Source: Planktomarina sp. (GTDB lineage Bacteria > Pseudomonadota > Alphaproteobacteria > Rhodobacterales > Rhodobacteraceae). Taken from it: DNA of 64,000 bases. Below the pieces are notes generated by a model that did not search any database, had not been told where the DNA came from, and worked only from the letters and a program-made list of their open reading frames with translations. Within the stretch, counting starts at the first letter, position 1. Every line of letters starts with the position of its first letter. This document shows, piece after piece, positions 20,070-29,422 of the stretch. A program made the position numbers and the translations under genes. The stretch covers positions 57,523-121,522 of the forward strand of contig JAHDBC010000003.1 in the NCBI GenBank assembly GCA_020630595.1, given 5' to 3'.

Positions 20070-20867
20070 ATGCGCCTTGATGATGCTTACGCCAACGCGG
20101 CGTATATACCGAATGGTTCCGGTTACCCAGACATTTGGGCGGATCTGGCCCAAGAATTTCGTGAAGTGGAAATCGCCAGCGGTCGTGCGCTGTTGAACCA
20201 GCCCTATGGCGATGGGTATTCATTCGATGTGTTCACCCCGTCACCACGCCCAAAGGGATGTGTGATTTTCATCCATGGGGGGTTTTGGCGGGCCTTTGGT
20301 CGCAAAGACTGGAGCCATCTGGCCGCAGGTGTCATGGAGCAGGGTTGGGCCTGCGCCATGCCAAGTTACCCTTTGTGCCCAGATGCAACCATCCCACAGA
20401 TCACCCACGCCGTTCGGGATGCTGTGGTCGCGGTTTCAAAACGGTTTGCGGGTCCATTAGCCTTGGTCGGACATTCCGCCGGGGGGCATTTGGTGGCCCG
20501 TATGGCAATGGATGATGTCGATCTGCCCAAGGATGTTCGTAACAGAATTCACCACAGTGTTGCCATGTCGCCGCTGGGTGATTTGCGCGACATGCTGGAT
20601 ACCACGATGAACGACGATTTCGGGCTGGATCTTGAATCCGCCATCGCCGAAAGCCCGACGCTGGGGCAGAAAACATGCGCTACGCCTGTTACGGTTTGGG
20701 TTGGTGCAGATGAACGGCCTGCGTTTTTGAAACAGGCCGCTGATCTTGCGCAGGCGTGGGCTGTAGATCATAGAATTGTGCCGAACCGCCATCATTTCGA
20801 TGTGATCGAAGATCTGTGTGATCCGAACAGTGTTTTGGTGTCACTGTTGACCGGGGGCAATCCGTAG
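20070..20867 (+). CDS. alpha/beta hydrolase (esterase/arylformamidase-like)
   Basis: [13 protein letters not shown] oxyanion motif, [10 protein letters not shown] nucleophile elbow. Confidence 0.87.
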   Translation: MRLDDAYANAAYIPNGSGYPDIWADLAQEFREVEIASGRALLNQPYGDGYSFDVFTPSPRPKGCVIFIHGGFWRAFGRKDWSHLAAGVMEQGWACAMPSYPLCPDATIPQITHAVRDAVVAVSKRFAGPLALVGHSAGGHLVARMAMDDVDLPKDVRNRIHHSVAMSPLGDLRDMLDTTMNDDFGLDLESAIAESPTLGQKTCATPVTVWVGADERPAFLKQAADLAQAWAVDHRIVPNRHHFDVIEDLCDPNSVLVSLLTGGNP

Positions 20868-21149
20868 AATGGGGAAGTTTCCCACGAACGCCAGCCGGTC
20901 GGTTCCGGTGGATGGAATGTCCAGCCCGGCTGTTGCGAAAACGATGATGCATGTTGTGCGAAGTCCCAGCCCATCTTCGATCTTGCGCGCGTCTGCTTCG
21001 CTGAAATAGTGGCGCAATCGTTTTGCAGGATCTGTGTTGCAAATAACTTCCACCCCGTCGGCGATAAAATCAGACTGCGCAACGTCCCAAAGATGGGCAA
21101 AAGCCACCGGCTGACTTGGGAAATTGCCTGCAAAGACATCTGCTGTCAC
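20841..21149 (-). CDS. hypothetical protein (~102 aa)
   Basis: GTG start at 21149 with AAAGG 5' of it; coherent protein-like sequence (VTADVFAGNFPSQPVAFAHLWDVAQSDFIADGVEVICNTDP...); convergent 27-bp overlap with the hydrolase gene. Confidence 0.5.
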   Translation of the reverse strand: MTADVFAGNFPSQPVAFAHLWDVAQSDFIADGVEVICNTDPAKRLRHYFSEADARKIEDGLGLRTTCIIVFATAGLDIPSTGTDRLAFVGNFPILRIAPGQQ

Positions 21150-21238
21150 GGTTGGCCTTTCTGTGCAGGGGGCGGCTTGATCGGGCAAGGCCTGCGAATG
21201 GGTTTGGCAAGTTGTTGGAAACTGATTATCACAACACC

Positions 21239-21544
21239 ATGCTACTTGCCGCGCTTTCATTTCCGATTCCGCTGATCGTCGCAATCCTGTTCGGTTTGCG
21301 CGCGGGTGCGTCGAACCCGTCAACGCGGGCGGAATTTTTGCGGTCAGGTGTGTTCTATTTTGCCTGGTGCTTGTCACTTGTTTTTCTTTGGCATTCGTTA
21401 TGGCTGACCAGCCTGATCCCCGCCCCGTGGCAGGATACGTTGCGGTCTGCGACCAGCTGGACCATCGGAACGGGCGCAATCTGGTTGCCGATTTTTGGCA
21501 TCACTTACGTTCTGCGTGCGATGAAAGCCCGGCGCGACAGTTGA
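21239..21544 (+). CDS. small membrane protein, unknown function
   Basis: ATG at 21239, MLLAALSFPIPLIVAILFGLRAG, three hydrophobic stretches. Confidence 0.65.
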   Translation: MLLAALSFPIPLIVAILFGLRAGASNPSTRAEFLRSGVFYFAWCLSLVFLWHSLWLTSLIPAPWQDTLRSATSWTIGTGAIWLPIFGITYVLRAMKARRDS

Positions 21545-21595
21545 GCCTGTGGCAAACGTCACTTATGTGACACCCAAAGTGCAGGAGGACGCGCT

Positions 21596-22213
21596 ATGTT
21601 TCGTTGGTTGTTTTCGGTCGTCGGGCTGATTTGTTTGATATTTGTGATCCTGTTTTTGCACTACACCCTTCCGCAACGCGACATTGTTCGTGTGACCGGA
21701 ACCGAAATCATCCGGACCGACTTTTCCGGCTGGAACAGAATGTTCTATGCTCAGGCCGATAGTGCGACCAGTGACAGTGGAAACCGGGATTTGCGGCTGA
21801 TCAATGCCGTGCGCCCCGACGGCGACGTCATCGTTTATCGCAACGAAGATACAGGGCTGTTCAACTGGCCGCCGTATATCAAGGTCAACAGTGCAGACAT
21901 CCATGCCGAAGCATCAGATGCGGTCAGCACACGCGATGCGCCTGAATGGTACATCGTGCGCCATTACGGTTGGCGCAGCACATGGTTTTCCATCTATCCC
22001 AACGCATTGTCGATCAAACCTGCCACGGGCCCTGACCAACAGTTGATTCCGTGGTTCAATATCGGTTTCTTTATCGTGATGTTTGCGATTTTCTGGGCTA
22101 TATTCGTGCGTGTCCGTCGGTTCTGGGATCGTCGGGTGGACCCGGTGATTGATCAGGTTGATGCAAGTGTTGATGAAACCCGCGACTGGGTTTCCGGTCT
22201 TTGGAAAAAGTAA
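21596..22213 (+). CDS. DUF1523 family protein
   Basis: TLPQRDIVRVTGTEI, DVIVYRNEDTGLFNWPPYIKVNSAD, WYIVRHYGWRSTWFSIYPNALSI. Confidence 0.85.
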   Translation: MFRWLFSVVGLICLIFVILFLHYTLPQRDIVRVTGTEIIRTDFSGWNRMFYAQADSATSDSGNRDLRLINAVRPDGDVIVYRNEDTGLFNWPPYIKVNSADIHAEASDAVSTRDAPEWYIVRHYGWRSTWFSIYPNALSIKPATGPDQQLIPWFNIGFFIVMFAIFWAIFVRVRRFWDRRVDPVIDQVDASVDETRDWVSGLWKK

Positions 22214-22221
22214 GAGTGGCG

Positions 22222-23019
22222 ATGGATTTTCAGCTTGGTACCGCAGCGGAAGAAATTCTTCCCAAAACGCAAAAGCTGTTCACCATCACGCGTTATCCGA
22301 TCCGCTACATGGTCACGCCCAAATGTGGCTGTACCTTTGTCAAGAACCTGATGTGGCGGCTGGAATACGGTGAATTTTACCATTCGCCGATGACAATCCA
22401 TGATCAGGATGGCGTCTTTCCCCGGGCGGTCGATCTGGGTCTGACCGAAGAACAGGTCAGGGCAGAAGATTACGCCTTTATGGCTGTGCGCAAACCGGTG
22501 GATCGCTTTTTCTCGCTTTATGCGGAAAAGGTGATTGGCGAAGGTTGGAAACGATATATCCCGCTGCGCCAGCTGTTGGTCGACCAATATGGGTTGAACC
22601 CGGCGGCCAACACGCCCCGGCAACACACCGAAAACTGCCTGATCTTGTCAAAATGGATCAGGGCCAATCTGAAAGACAAGATCGATCTGGAACCCGAGGC
22701 GCACTGGACCCCACAGAATTATCGCAGCTTTGTGTTTGTTCCGACCGATTTGAAAGTCCTGCTGGTGTCGCAGATGACCGAACACATGTCTGTGCTTTTG
22801 AAACCGATTGTGCCCGATATTGATGACATCATTCCCCAACTGGAACGCAATCGGTCCCCACTTGGGGTGATGAAAAAAGACATCCTGACAGAAGAACTGC
22901 GTCAGGATGTAAACGATATCTATCGCCGGGATTGGAAGATTTTCTTTGCCGCGAAACAGGCATGGGCAAAGGGCGTCACGACCAACGCGGATATTCCGCG
23001 CATATCTGATATTTCCTAA
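22222..23019 (+). CDS. sulfotransferase family protein (Sulfotransfer_2-like)
   Basis: MVTPKCGCTFVKNLMWRLEY P-loop (5'-PSB), FMAVRKPVDRFFSLYAEKV. Confidence 0.83.
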   Translation: MDFQLGTAAEEILPKTQKLFTITRYPIRYMVTPKCGCTFVKNLMWRLEYGEFYHSPMTIHDQDGVFPRAVDLGLTEEQVRAEDYAFMAVRKPVDRFFSLYAEKVIGEGWKRYIPLRQLLVDQYGLNPAANTPRQHTENCLILSKWIRANLKDKIDLEPEAHWTPQNYRSFVFVPTDLKVLLVSQMTEHMSVLLKPIVPDIDDIIPQLERNRSPLGVMKKDILTEELRQDVNDIYRRDWKIFFAAKQAWAKGVTTNADIPRISDIS

Positions 23020-25331
23020 GCACCATACGGAATCCAGATTGTTTTGATTTCGGTCGCAGCCGCCAACCACGCGCGGGTGTCATCTGCGGCGGCCCCGGTC
23101 CACGTGCGCTTCAAATTGCCTGCGGCGCGGGTTTCCACATCTTTTGTCATGGCCGTATCTGATAGGTTCCAGACTGCATCCAGATTCAAATGGTCTGCCA
23201 TTGTGTGTGCCAGCGGTTCTTGCGGCCCGGTCAAAATATTCACCACGCCACCGGGCACATCAGACGTATCAAGCACCTGATAGAAATCCGTGGCCGCCAA
23301 TGGGTAAGCGGCGGATGCTGACAAAGTGATCGTGTTGCCCATTGCCAATGCGGCCGCCATGGGGCGGATCAATCCAGCCAGGGGCTGATCATCCGGGCAC
23401 AGGGCCGCGATCCGGCCAACGGGTTCGTGCATGGCAAGTGCGACGCCCCGAAATGGAACCCCTTTGGCCGCCCCATCCAGCTTGTCAGCCCATGCCGCGA
23501 ACGTAAACAGGGTTTCAATCGCTTCTGAAACCTCTGCTCCACCTTGCTTTTTGCCCGTCATCGCATCGATGCGCGCAGCAAATTCATCTGCCCGGGCAGA
23601 CAGGTTTTCAGCCAGATAATACAGGATTTGGGCGCGCAAATGCCCCGTTGTTTTGCGCCAACCTTTTGCGGCTTGCTGTGCTTCGACTGCGTTGCGCACA
23701 TCTTTGCGATTGGCGATGGGGGCGTGCCCCAGAAGTTCGCCCTTTTTGCCGAAAATGGCCTGCGAATATCCACCGTCGGGCCGTGCTTGTTTGCCACCGA
23801 TGTAAAGTTTTGCGGTGCGGTCGATCCCTGTTTCAGGCCCATCATGGCCGGGAAATGGGGTCGCTGGTTTGGCCGCAACGGATGGTTTTGCAGGGCGGCA
23901 ATAGGCCATCAACCCTTCCCACCCACCTTCGCGACCAAAGCCGCTTTCCCGCAGGCCGCCGAACCCTGCGGCAGCGTCGAACATATTTGTTCCGTTCACC
24001 CAAACCACACCCGCCGCCAGCTGTGGCGCGATATCAAGTGCGGTGTTGATGTTTTCGGACCAGACACTTGCCGCCAGACCATAGCGGGTGTTGTTCGCGA
24101 TTTCGATCGCCTCTGCCGGGGTGCGGAACGTTGTGGCAACCAGAACAGGGCCAAAGATTTCTTCCTGCATCAACGTGTCTGCCGGGTGCAGGTCTGTGAT
24201 CAGGGTCGGCGGGTAAAAGCATCCATCCGGAACAGGGGTTTGTGCCACGTGGGTGTTTCCGGCGGAATTGCTGTCCACCATGCGTTTGATCGTGGCCAAC
24301 TGCACCGGATCAACGACCGCGCCGACATCAACGGATTTGTCCAGCGGGTCGCCGATGCGCAGCTTATCCATGCGCGCTTTCAGCTTGGCGTAAAAGTTTT
24401 CTGCTATGCCTTCTTGCACGATCAGGCGCGACCCCGCGCAGCAAACCTGCCCTTGGTTGAACCATATGGCGTCTACCAGCCCTTCGACGGCGGAATCCAC
24501 GTCGGCATCTTCGAACACGACATAGGGGGATTTGCCGCCCAATTCCAAAGTCAGCGCCTTGCCCGACCCTGCCGTGGCTTGGCGGATTTTGCGACCGACC
24601 GATGTGGACCCTGTGAACGCCACTTTTTGCACATCGGATGTCACGATCATTTCGCCCACGGCGCCGTCGCCGGTCACGATGTTCACCACACCCTTTGGCA
24701 CACCCGCCTGTTTGCAGATATCCGCAAACAGAAGCGCAGTCAGCGTGGTGTATTCTGCCGGTTTCAGAACAACCGTGTTCCCCGCCGCCATTGCGGGCGC
24801 GACCTTCCACGCCAGCATCAGCAGCGGGAAGTTCCAAGGGATGACCTGCCCACACACACCGTGGGCCACATGGCCCGACATTTCGGTGTCGAACAATTGT
24901 GCAAGCCCGGCATGGTAATAGAAATGCCGCTGCGCCAACGGGATATCAATATCGCGGGATTCCCGGATCGGTTTGCCATTGTCCAACGTTTCCAACACCG
25001 CGAACAATCGGCTGTGTTTCTGCAACAGTCGTGCCAGCGCATACAGAACCTTGGCCCGTGCAGCGCCGCCGGATTTTTCCCATTTGGGCTGGGCTTTTTG
25101 GGCGGCTTTGACAGCTGTGTCGACGTCGGCCTGTGTGGCTTGCGATATGTGGGCCAGAAGATCACCTGTTGCCGGGTTCCTGGTTTCGAAATTTGCGCCC
25201 GGCGTTGTCCAGCTGCCACCGATAAAATGGCCAAAGCTGGATCCATGTTCTGCAAGCCACGCCATCGCGTCGACAGTCGATTCAGGGGCGACGCCGTAAT
25301 CCATGGTGGTGTAGATGTCTTTGATGGTCAT
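23016..25331 (-). CDS. ALDH16-type aldehyde dehydrogenase: catalytic ALDH domain fused to degenerate ALDH-like domain
   Basis: 771 aa; N-terminal half has TLELGGKSPYVVFEDAD and GQVCCAGSR; C-terminal half is ALDH-like but lacks a catalytic-Cys segment. Confidence 0.9.
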   Translation of the reverse strand: MTIKDIYTTMDYGVAPESTVDAMAWLAEHGSSFGHFIGGSWTTPGANFETRNPATGDLLAHISQATQADVDTAVKAAQKAQPKWEKSGGAARAKVLYALARLLQKHSRLFAVLETLDNGKPIRESRDIDIPLAQRHFYYHAGLAQLFDTEMSGHVAHGVCGQVIPWNFPLLMLAWKVAPAMAAGNTVVLKPAEYTTLTALLFADICKQAGVPKGVVNIVTGDGAVGEMIVTSDVQKVAFTGSTSVGRKIRQATAGSGKALTLELGGKSPYVVFEDADVDSAVEGLVDAIWFNQGQVCCAGSRLIVQEGIAENFYAKLKARMDKLRIGDPLDKSVDVGAVVDPVQLATIKRMVDSNSAGNTHVAQTPVPDGCFYPPTLITDLHPADTLMQEEIFGPVLVATTFRTPAEAIEIANNTRYGLAASVWSENINTALDIAPQLAAGVVWVNGTNMFDAAAGFGGLRESGFGREGGWEGLMAYCRPAKPSVAAKPATPFPGHDGPETGIDRTAKLYIGGKQARPDGGYSQAIFGKKGELLGHAPIANRKDVRNAVEAQQAAKGWRKTTGHLRAQILYYLAENLSARADEFAARIDAMTGKKQGGAEVSEAIETLFTFAAWADKLDGAAKGVPFRGVALAMHEPVGRIAALCPDDQPLAGLIRPMAAALAMGNTITLSASAAYPLAATDFYQVLDTSDVPGGVVNILTGPQEPLAHTMADHLNLDAVWNLSDTAMTKDVETRAAGNLKRTWTGAAADDTRAWLAAATEIKTIWIPYGA

Positions 25332-25452
25332 TGCTTGACCCTTTTCGCTAAGGGCCGTGAACGACCCTGGGTGGGCGAGATGCGCCTGCCCAAGGGGGTG
25401 GGGCGGGCGCGGCCCGGTGTGGCCACCGGGATGGGATCCTCAATTCTTATGT

Positions 25453-26436
25453 CTATCCAAGCGCATGGCGGTACCCCGCAGAATACGCGCCTGTCACGTG
25501 GTGCTCTAGCTGCCGTTCGATATCCCCCAGAAGCGAAGACGCCCCAAACCGGAACAAATCGGGCTCCAGCCAGCGGTTGCCCAGTTCTTCTTTCATCAGG
25601 GCAAGATACATCAGCGCATCTTTCGCTTTGGATATCCCCCCTGCAGGTTTGTAGCCCACCCGAAATCCGGTGCGGTCGTGGAAATCACGTATGGCACGGA
25701 TCATGGTCAGCGTGACCGGCAGGGTGGCGTTTACGCTTTCCTTCCCGGTCGATGTCTTGATGAAATCCGCCCCGGCCATCATGCAAATCAGCGACGCGCG
25801 GGCCACGTTTTTCAAGGTGCCAAGTTCACCTGTGGCAAGGATCGCCTTGACATGGGCATCGCCGCAGGCTGCGCGGAACTGCACCATTTCGTCGTACAGT
25901 GCCTGCCAGTTCCCTGTCAGCACGTGGCGGCGGCTGATGACGATGTCGATTTCATGTGCCCCCGCAGCGACACTTTCTTCGATTTCAGCAATGCGCAAAT
26001 GCAGCGGGGACAGGCCGGCGGGAAACCCGGTGGACACCGCGGCAACCGGAATGCCAGTGCCATCCAGCGCATCAACGGCTGTTGCAATCATGTCGTGATA
26101 CACACAAACCGCCCCGGTTTTCAGATTTGGCAGCCCCAGCTGTTCCAGCGTTGACGCGGCGACCGGTTGGCGGGCCTTGGCGCACAGGCGTCGCACGCGC
26201 ATGGGGGTGTCGTCGCCCGACAACGTGGTCAAATCAATGCAGGCCACAGCCTTGGCCAGCCACGCCGCCTGATGATGTTTCTTGATGGACCGACGCCCCG
26301 GCAGCGTTGCGCAGCGGCGTTCGATGGCCGACCGGTTGGCCTGCACGCCCAGGGCCCAATCCAGATCCAGCGGAATGCCGGGATTTCGTGCTTCAACCGT
26401 CTGCGGCAAGTGTGTGGGGGTAAGAACCTGTTCCAT
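25453..26436 (-). CDS. deoC: deoxyribose-phosphate aldolase
   Basis: GADFIKTSTGKESVNATL, VGYKPAGGISKAKDAL motifs. Confidence 0.95.
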   Translation of the reverse strand: MEQVLTPTHLPQTVEARNPGIPLDLDWALGVQANRSAIERRCATLPGRRSIKKHHQAAWLAKAVACIDLTTLSGDDTPMRVRRLCAKARQPVAASTLEQLGLPNLKTGAVCVYHDMIATAVDALDGTGIPVAAVSTGFPAGLSPLHLRIAEIEESVAAGAHEIDIVISRRHVLTGNWQALYDEMVQFRAACGDAHVKAILATGELGTLKNVARASLICMMAGADFIKTSTGKESVNATLPVTLTMIRAIRDFHDRTGFRVGYKPAGGISKAKDALMYLALMKEELGNRWLEPDLFRFGASSLLGDIERQLEHHVTGAYSAGYRHALG

Positions 26437-26526
26437 ACGCTAGCCTTGCCCCAACAGCATCCCATGATCAAGGCAATCGACAACCACGTGCCGCTACGCT
26501 AAGGCGCGCACAAAGGAGACCTGACC

Positions 26527-27204
26527 ATGACTTTCGACCGTTCCGTTAAGATCGCGCCTTCTATCCTGTCTGCCGATTTCGCCAATTTTGGCGCAGAAAT
26601 TCAAGCGGTCGAAGCGCAGGGCGCTGACTGGATACATGTTGATGTGATGGACGGTCATTTCGTGCCAAACATCACCTTTGGTCCGACAACCTGTGCGGCC
26701 ATCCGCCCGCATATCAAGACGGTTATGGATGTTCATCTGATGATCGCGCCAGTTGACCCCTACATTCAGGCCTTCGCAGATGCGGGGGCGGATTTCATCA
26801 CGGCCCATGTAGAGGCCGGCCCCCATATTCACCGCACCCTTCAAGCCATTCGGGCCGCAGGTGCACGCCCCGGCGTCGCGTTGAACCCCGGCACGCCAGC
26901 CTCTGCCGTGCAAGAACTTCTGGATTTGGTCGATCTGGTCTGTGTTATGACCGTGAACCCCGGTTTTGGTGGTCAAAGTTTTATTGATATGACGGACAAA
27001 GTGCGCACCTTGCGCCAGATGATTGGCGACCGCGACATTCACATCGAAATCGATGGGGGCGTGTCGCCTGCAACGGCGCCGATGCTGGTGGACGCCGGCG
27101 CGGATGTTTTGGTTGCGGGGTCAGCCGTGTTCAAAGGCGGGTCGGTAGAAAATCCGACCCCATATGGCGACAATATCCGTGCCATACGTGCGTCTGCACA
27201 ATAA
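26527..27204 (+). CDS. rpe: ribulose-phosphate 3-epimerase
   Basis: KIAPSILSADFANFG, HVDVMDGHFVPNITFG, VCVMTVNPGFGGQSF, EIDGGV. Confidence 0.98.
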   Translation: MTFDRSVKIAPSILSADFANFGAEIQAVEAQGADWIHVDVMDGHFVPNITFGPTTCAAIRPHIKTVMDVHLMIAPVDPYIQAFADAGADFITAHVEAGPHIHRTLQAIRAAGARPGVALNPGTPASAVQELLDLVDLVCVMTVNPGFGGQSFIDMTDKVRTLRQMIGDRDIHIEIDGGVSPATAPMLVDAGADVLVAGSAVFKGGSVENPTPYGDNIRAIRASAQ

Positions 27205-27275
27205 CTGCACATAACGGCCGTCAGGCGCTGCTGATATGACAGCGCAATTCCCTTCAAGGATACTTGGAGGTGAAC

Positions 27276-28754
27276 ATGACACCCTATACGAAAAGGGGCT
27301 TACCCCCCGGACTTGCGAAAGATGCATGGTGGCTGAATGCGCCGCCAGATGGTCGGCACGGGGCAGGTGATGCAGTAACGCCCTCACTGCCCCCGTTTGG
27401 CGTGGCGCTGGGTGGGGTGTGTTTTATTGCATTGATGGATTGGACGTTTTTCAATCCAACGGGCGGCGCGGTTCTTGCGATTTTCACGACAGCTTTTGCA
27501 CTTATTTTGACGCTGATTCTGCGCAGGGGCAAAGGATGGGCATGGGACATCCCGGTCATTGCGATCGTTTCGATTTTGCCGGTCCTGTCCTTTGTACAAA
27601 CCCTGTCGGTCTGGTTTTGGATGTTGGGGATCATGCTGTTGGTGGCGCGGGCGGCAGATTGGCCGCTGGCCCGGGTCGGCACGCTTTGGCTGCGCCTGCC
27701 ATGGGCGGGTGTCCGCAAATTAGTGACTGTTGAACAGTCACGGCTGGCGCGGTCCCGTATGCCGGGGCTGCGGCTTATGCGGGAGTGGGGCATTGCCGTG
27801 GGAATTGGCAGCGTGTTCGTGCTGCTGTTTGCGTTGGCAAACCCCGTGATTGATGAATTTCTGAATTCTGCTTTTTCTGGGCTGATCTCGATCGAATGGG
27901 GCGTGGTGCGCCTTGGTCTTTGGGTGTTTTCGGCGCTGATGATCCTGATGATTTTCAGCGCAGCATACATCCCCCACCCGGCGCCCCGATCCCGGCGGGG
28001 TTTCGCATTGCCCATGTCCACCATTCGGAATGCGTTGTTGGTGTTCAATCTAATTTTCGCCGGGCAACTGGTTACCGATATCTTTGTGTTGGGCTTTGGT
28101 GCCGGGCTGCCTGACGGGATGACCTATGCCAGCTATGCCCATCGCGGGGCGTATCCGTTGCTTGTCACCGCCCTTCTGTCAGGGGCGTTCATGCTGATCG
28201 CACGGCACACCGCAAAAGAAAGCGGCTGGGTCAGGGTGCTTTTGGCGATATGGACCCTGCAAAATATGATCCTTTTGGGAACTGCGGCTTATCGGCTGGG
28301 GCTTTACGTTGACGCCTATGGGTGGACGTATTGGCGGCTGCATTGTTTTGTTTGGCTGGGTTTGGTGGCATTTGGCCTGTGCCTTGTGGCCTATGACCTG
28401 TGGCGCACAAGATCAGCGCAATGGATCCTGAACCGCAGCGCCATCGCATCGATCGTTGTGCTGTATGTCGCGTGTTTCGTGAATTTTGGTGAATGGATCA
28501 CGCAAGCCAATCTGAACAGGTTCGATAAAGGGAAACGGGTCGATTGGGTCTATATGTGCAATCTTGGACTTTCCAACCACGCGCTGCTTTCCGAAGTTCG
28601 ATCAGACTACGAATTCCAACCCAATTATCGGTCCCACTATCACAAGCCACTGGAATCGTGGCGACAGTGGGATTTTCGTCGCTGGCAAACAGATCAAAGA
28701 ATAGCCAAAGTGTCTTCAGATGAAAGGCTGCCGCTGTGTCCCACCGCATATTGA
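27276..28754 (+). CDS. DUF4173 polytopic membrane protein
   Basis: ~492 aa, multiple TM segments, WTYWRLHCFVWLGLVAFGLCL and VDWVYMCNLGLSNHALL C-terminal signature; GGAGG SD before ATG 27276. Confidence 0.85.
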   Translation: MTPYTKRGLPPGLAKDAWWLNAPPDGRHGAGDAVTPSLPPFGVALGGVCFIALMDWTFFNPTGGAVLAIFTTAFALILTLILRRGKGWAWDIPVIAIVSILPVLSFVQTLSVWFWMLGIMLLVARAADWPLARVGTLWLRLPWAGVRKLVTVEQSRLARSRMPGLRLMREWGIAVGIGSVFVLLFALANPVIDEFLNSAFSGLISIEWGVVRLGLWVFSALMILMIFSAAYIPHPAPRSRRGFALPMSTIRNALLVFNLIFAGQLVTDIFVLGFGAGLPDGMTYASYAHRGAYPLLVTALLSGAFMLIARHTAKESGWVRVLLAIWTLQNMILLGTAAYRLGLYVDAYGWTYWRLHCFVWLGLVAFGLCLVAYDLWRTRSAQWILNRSAIASIVVLYVACFVNFGEWITQANLNRFDKGKRVDWVYMCNLGLSNHALLSEVRSDYEFQPNYRSHYHKPLESWRQWDFRRWQTDQRIAKVSSDERLPLCPTAY

Positions 28755-29422
28755 TCATTGAAGATGACCCGCAAATCCGCCGAACGGTCGATATCGCCTG
28801 TCAGGCCCATGGATACGCCACAGACGTCGCCGGCGATGGGGCAGAAGGGTTGGCAAAGGCCCAGAAAGGGTCTGCTGATCTGATCATCCTGGATATCGGC
28901 CTGCCCCGGATGGACGGATTGGAACTGTGCCGGAACTTGCGCCAATCCCACCAAACCCCGATTATTTTTCTGACAGCCCGCAATGACGAAATCGACCGCG
29001 TTTTGGGTTTGGAATTGGGCGGTGATGATTATGTCAGCAAACCGTTTTCGCCCCGTGAATTGTTGGCCCGGATTGCAGCGGTGTTGCGCAGGGGGGCGCA
29101 GGGGCAATCTGATGATGCGCTTCGGATTGGGGGGCTGACCCTTCACCTTGGACGGCACGCGGCCGATTTTAACGGCACGCCGATTGATCTGACCCGGCGG
29201 GAAATGGGGATACTGATGACCCTTGCCCGGCGCCCGCAACAGGTGTTTCCGCGCCCTGCGCTTGTGGATCAGGTGTATGGCATCGGTACAGATGTGTCTG
29301 ATCGAACGCTGGATAGCCATTTGCGAAACCTGCGCGCAAAGCTGGTCGCAGCCGGATGCACCGATGGGATCGAAACATTGCATGGTATCGGATTGCGGAT
29401 TGGGGCCTGTCGTGGTGCGTGA
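28736..29422 (+). CDS. OmpR-family response regulator
   Basis: GTG start; IIEDDPQIRR, DLIILDIGLPRMDG phospho-acceptor, LTARNDE, C-terminal winged helix. Confidence 0.95.
   Translation: MSHRILIIEDDPQIRRTVDIACQAHGYATDVAGDGAEGLAKAQKGSADLIILDIGLPRMDGLELCRNLRQSHQTPIIFLTARNDEIDRVLGLELGGDDYVSKPFSPRELLARIAAVLRRGAQGQSDDALRIGGLTLHLGRHAADFNGTPIDLTRREMGILMTLARRPQQVFPRPALVDQVYGIGTDVSDRTLDSHLRNLRAKLVAAGCTDGIETLHGIGLRIGACRGA

Noticed and set aside
25413-25430. CCCGGTG-TGGC-CACCGGG hairpin between deoC and the ALDH gene
   Set aside because: Real 7-bp stem but without U-tract or other context; too short to claim a regulatory role beyond ordinary intercistronic structure.
23544-25715. 723-aa plus-strand ORF opposite the aldehyde dehydrogenase gene
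   Set aside because: Its codons are exactly aligned with the sense codons of the minus-strand ALDH gene, so stops arise only opposite the sense codons TTA, CTA or TCA, which are uncommon in GC-rich genes. The translation is rich in Arg/His/Cys/Gln and shows no domain; treated as an antisense artefact.
27223-27245. GCGCTG...CAGCGC stem after rpe as a terminator
   Set aside because: Long loop and no U-tract; not supported as an intrinsic terminator.
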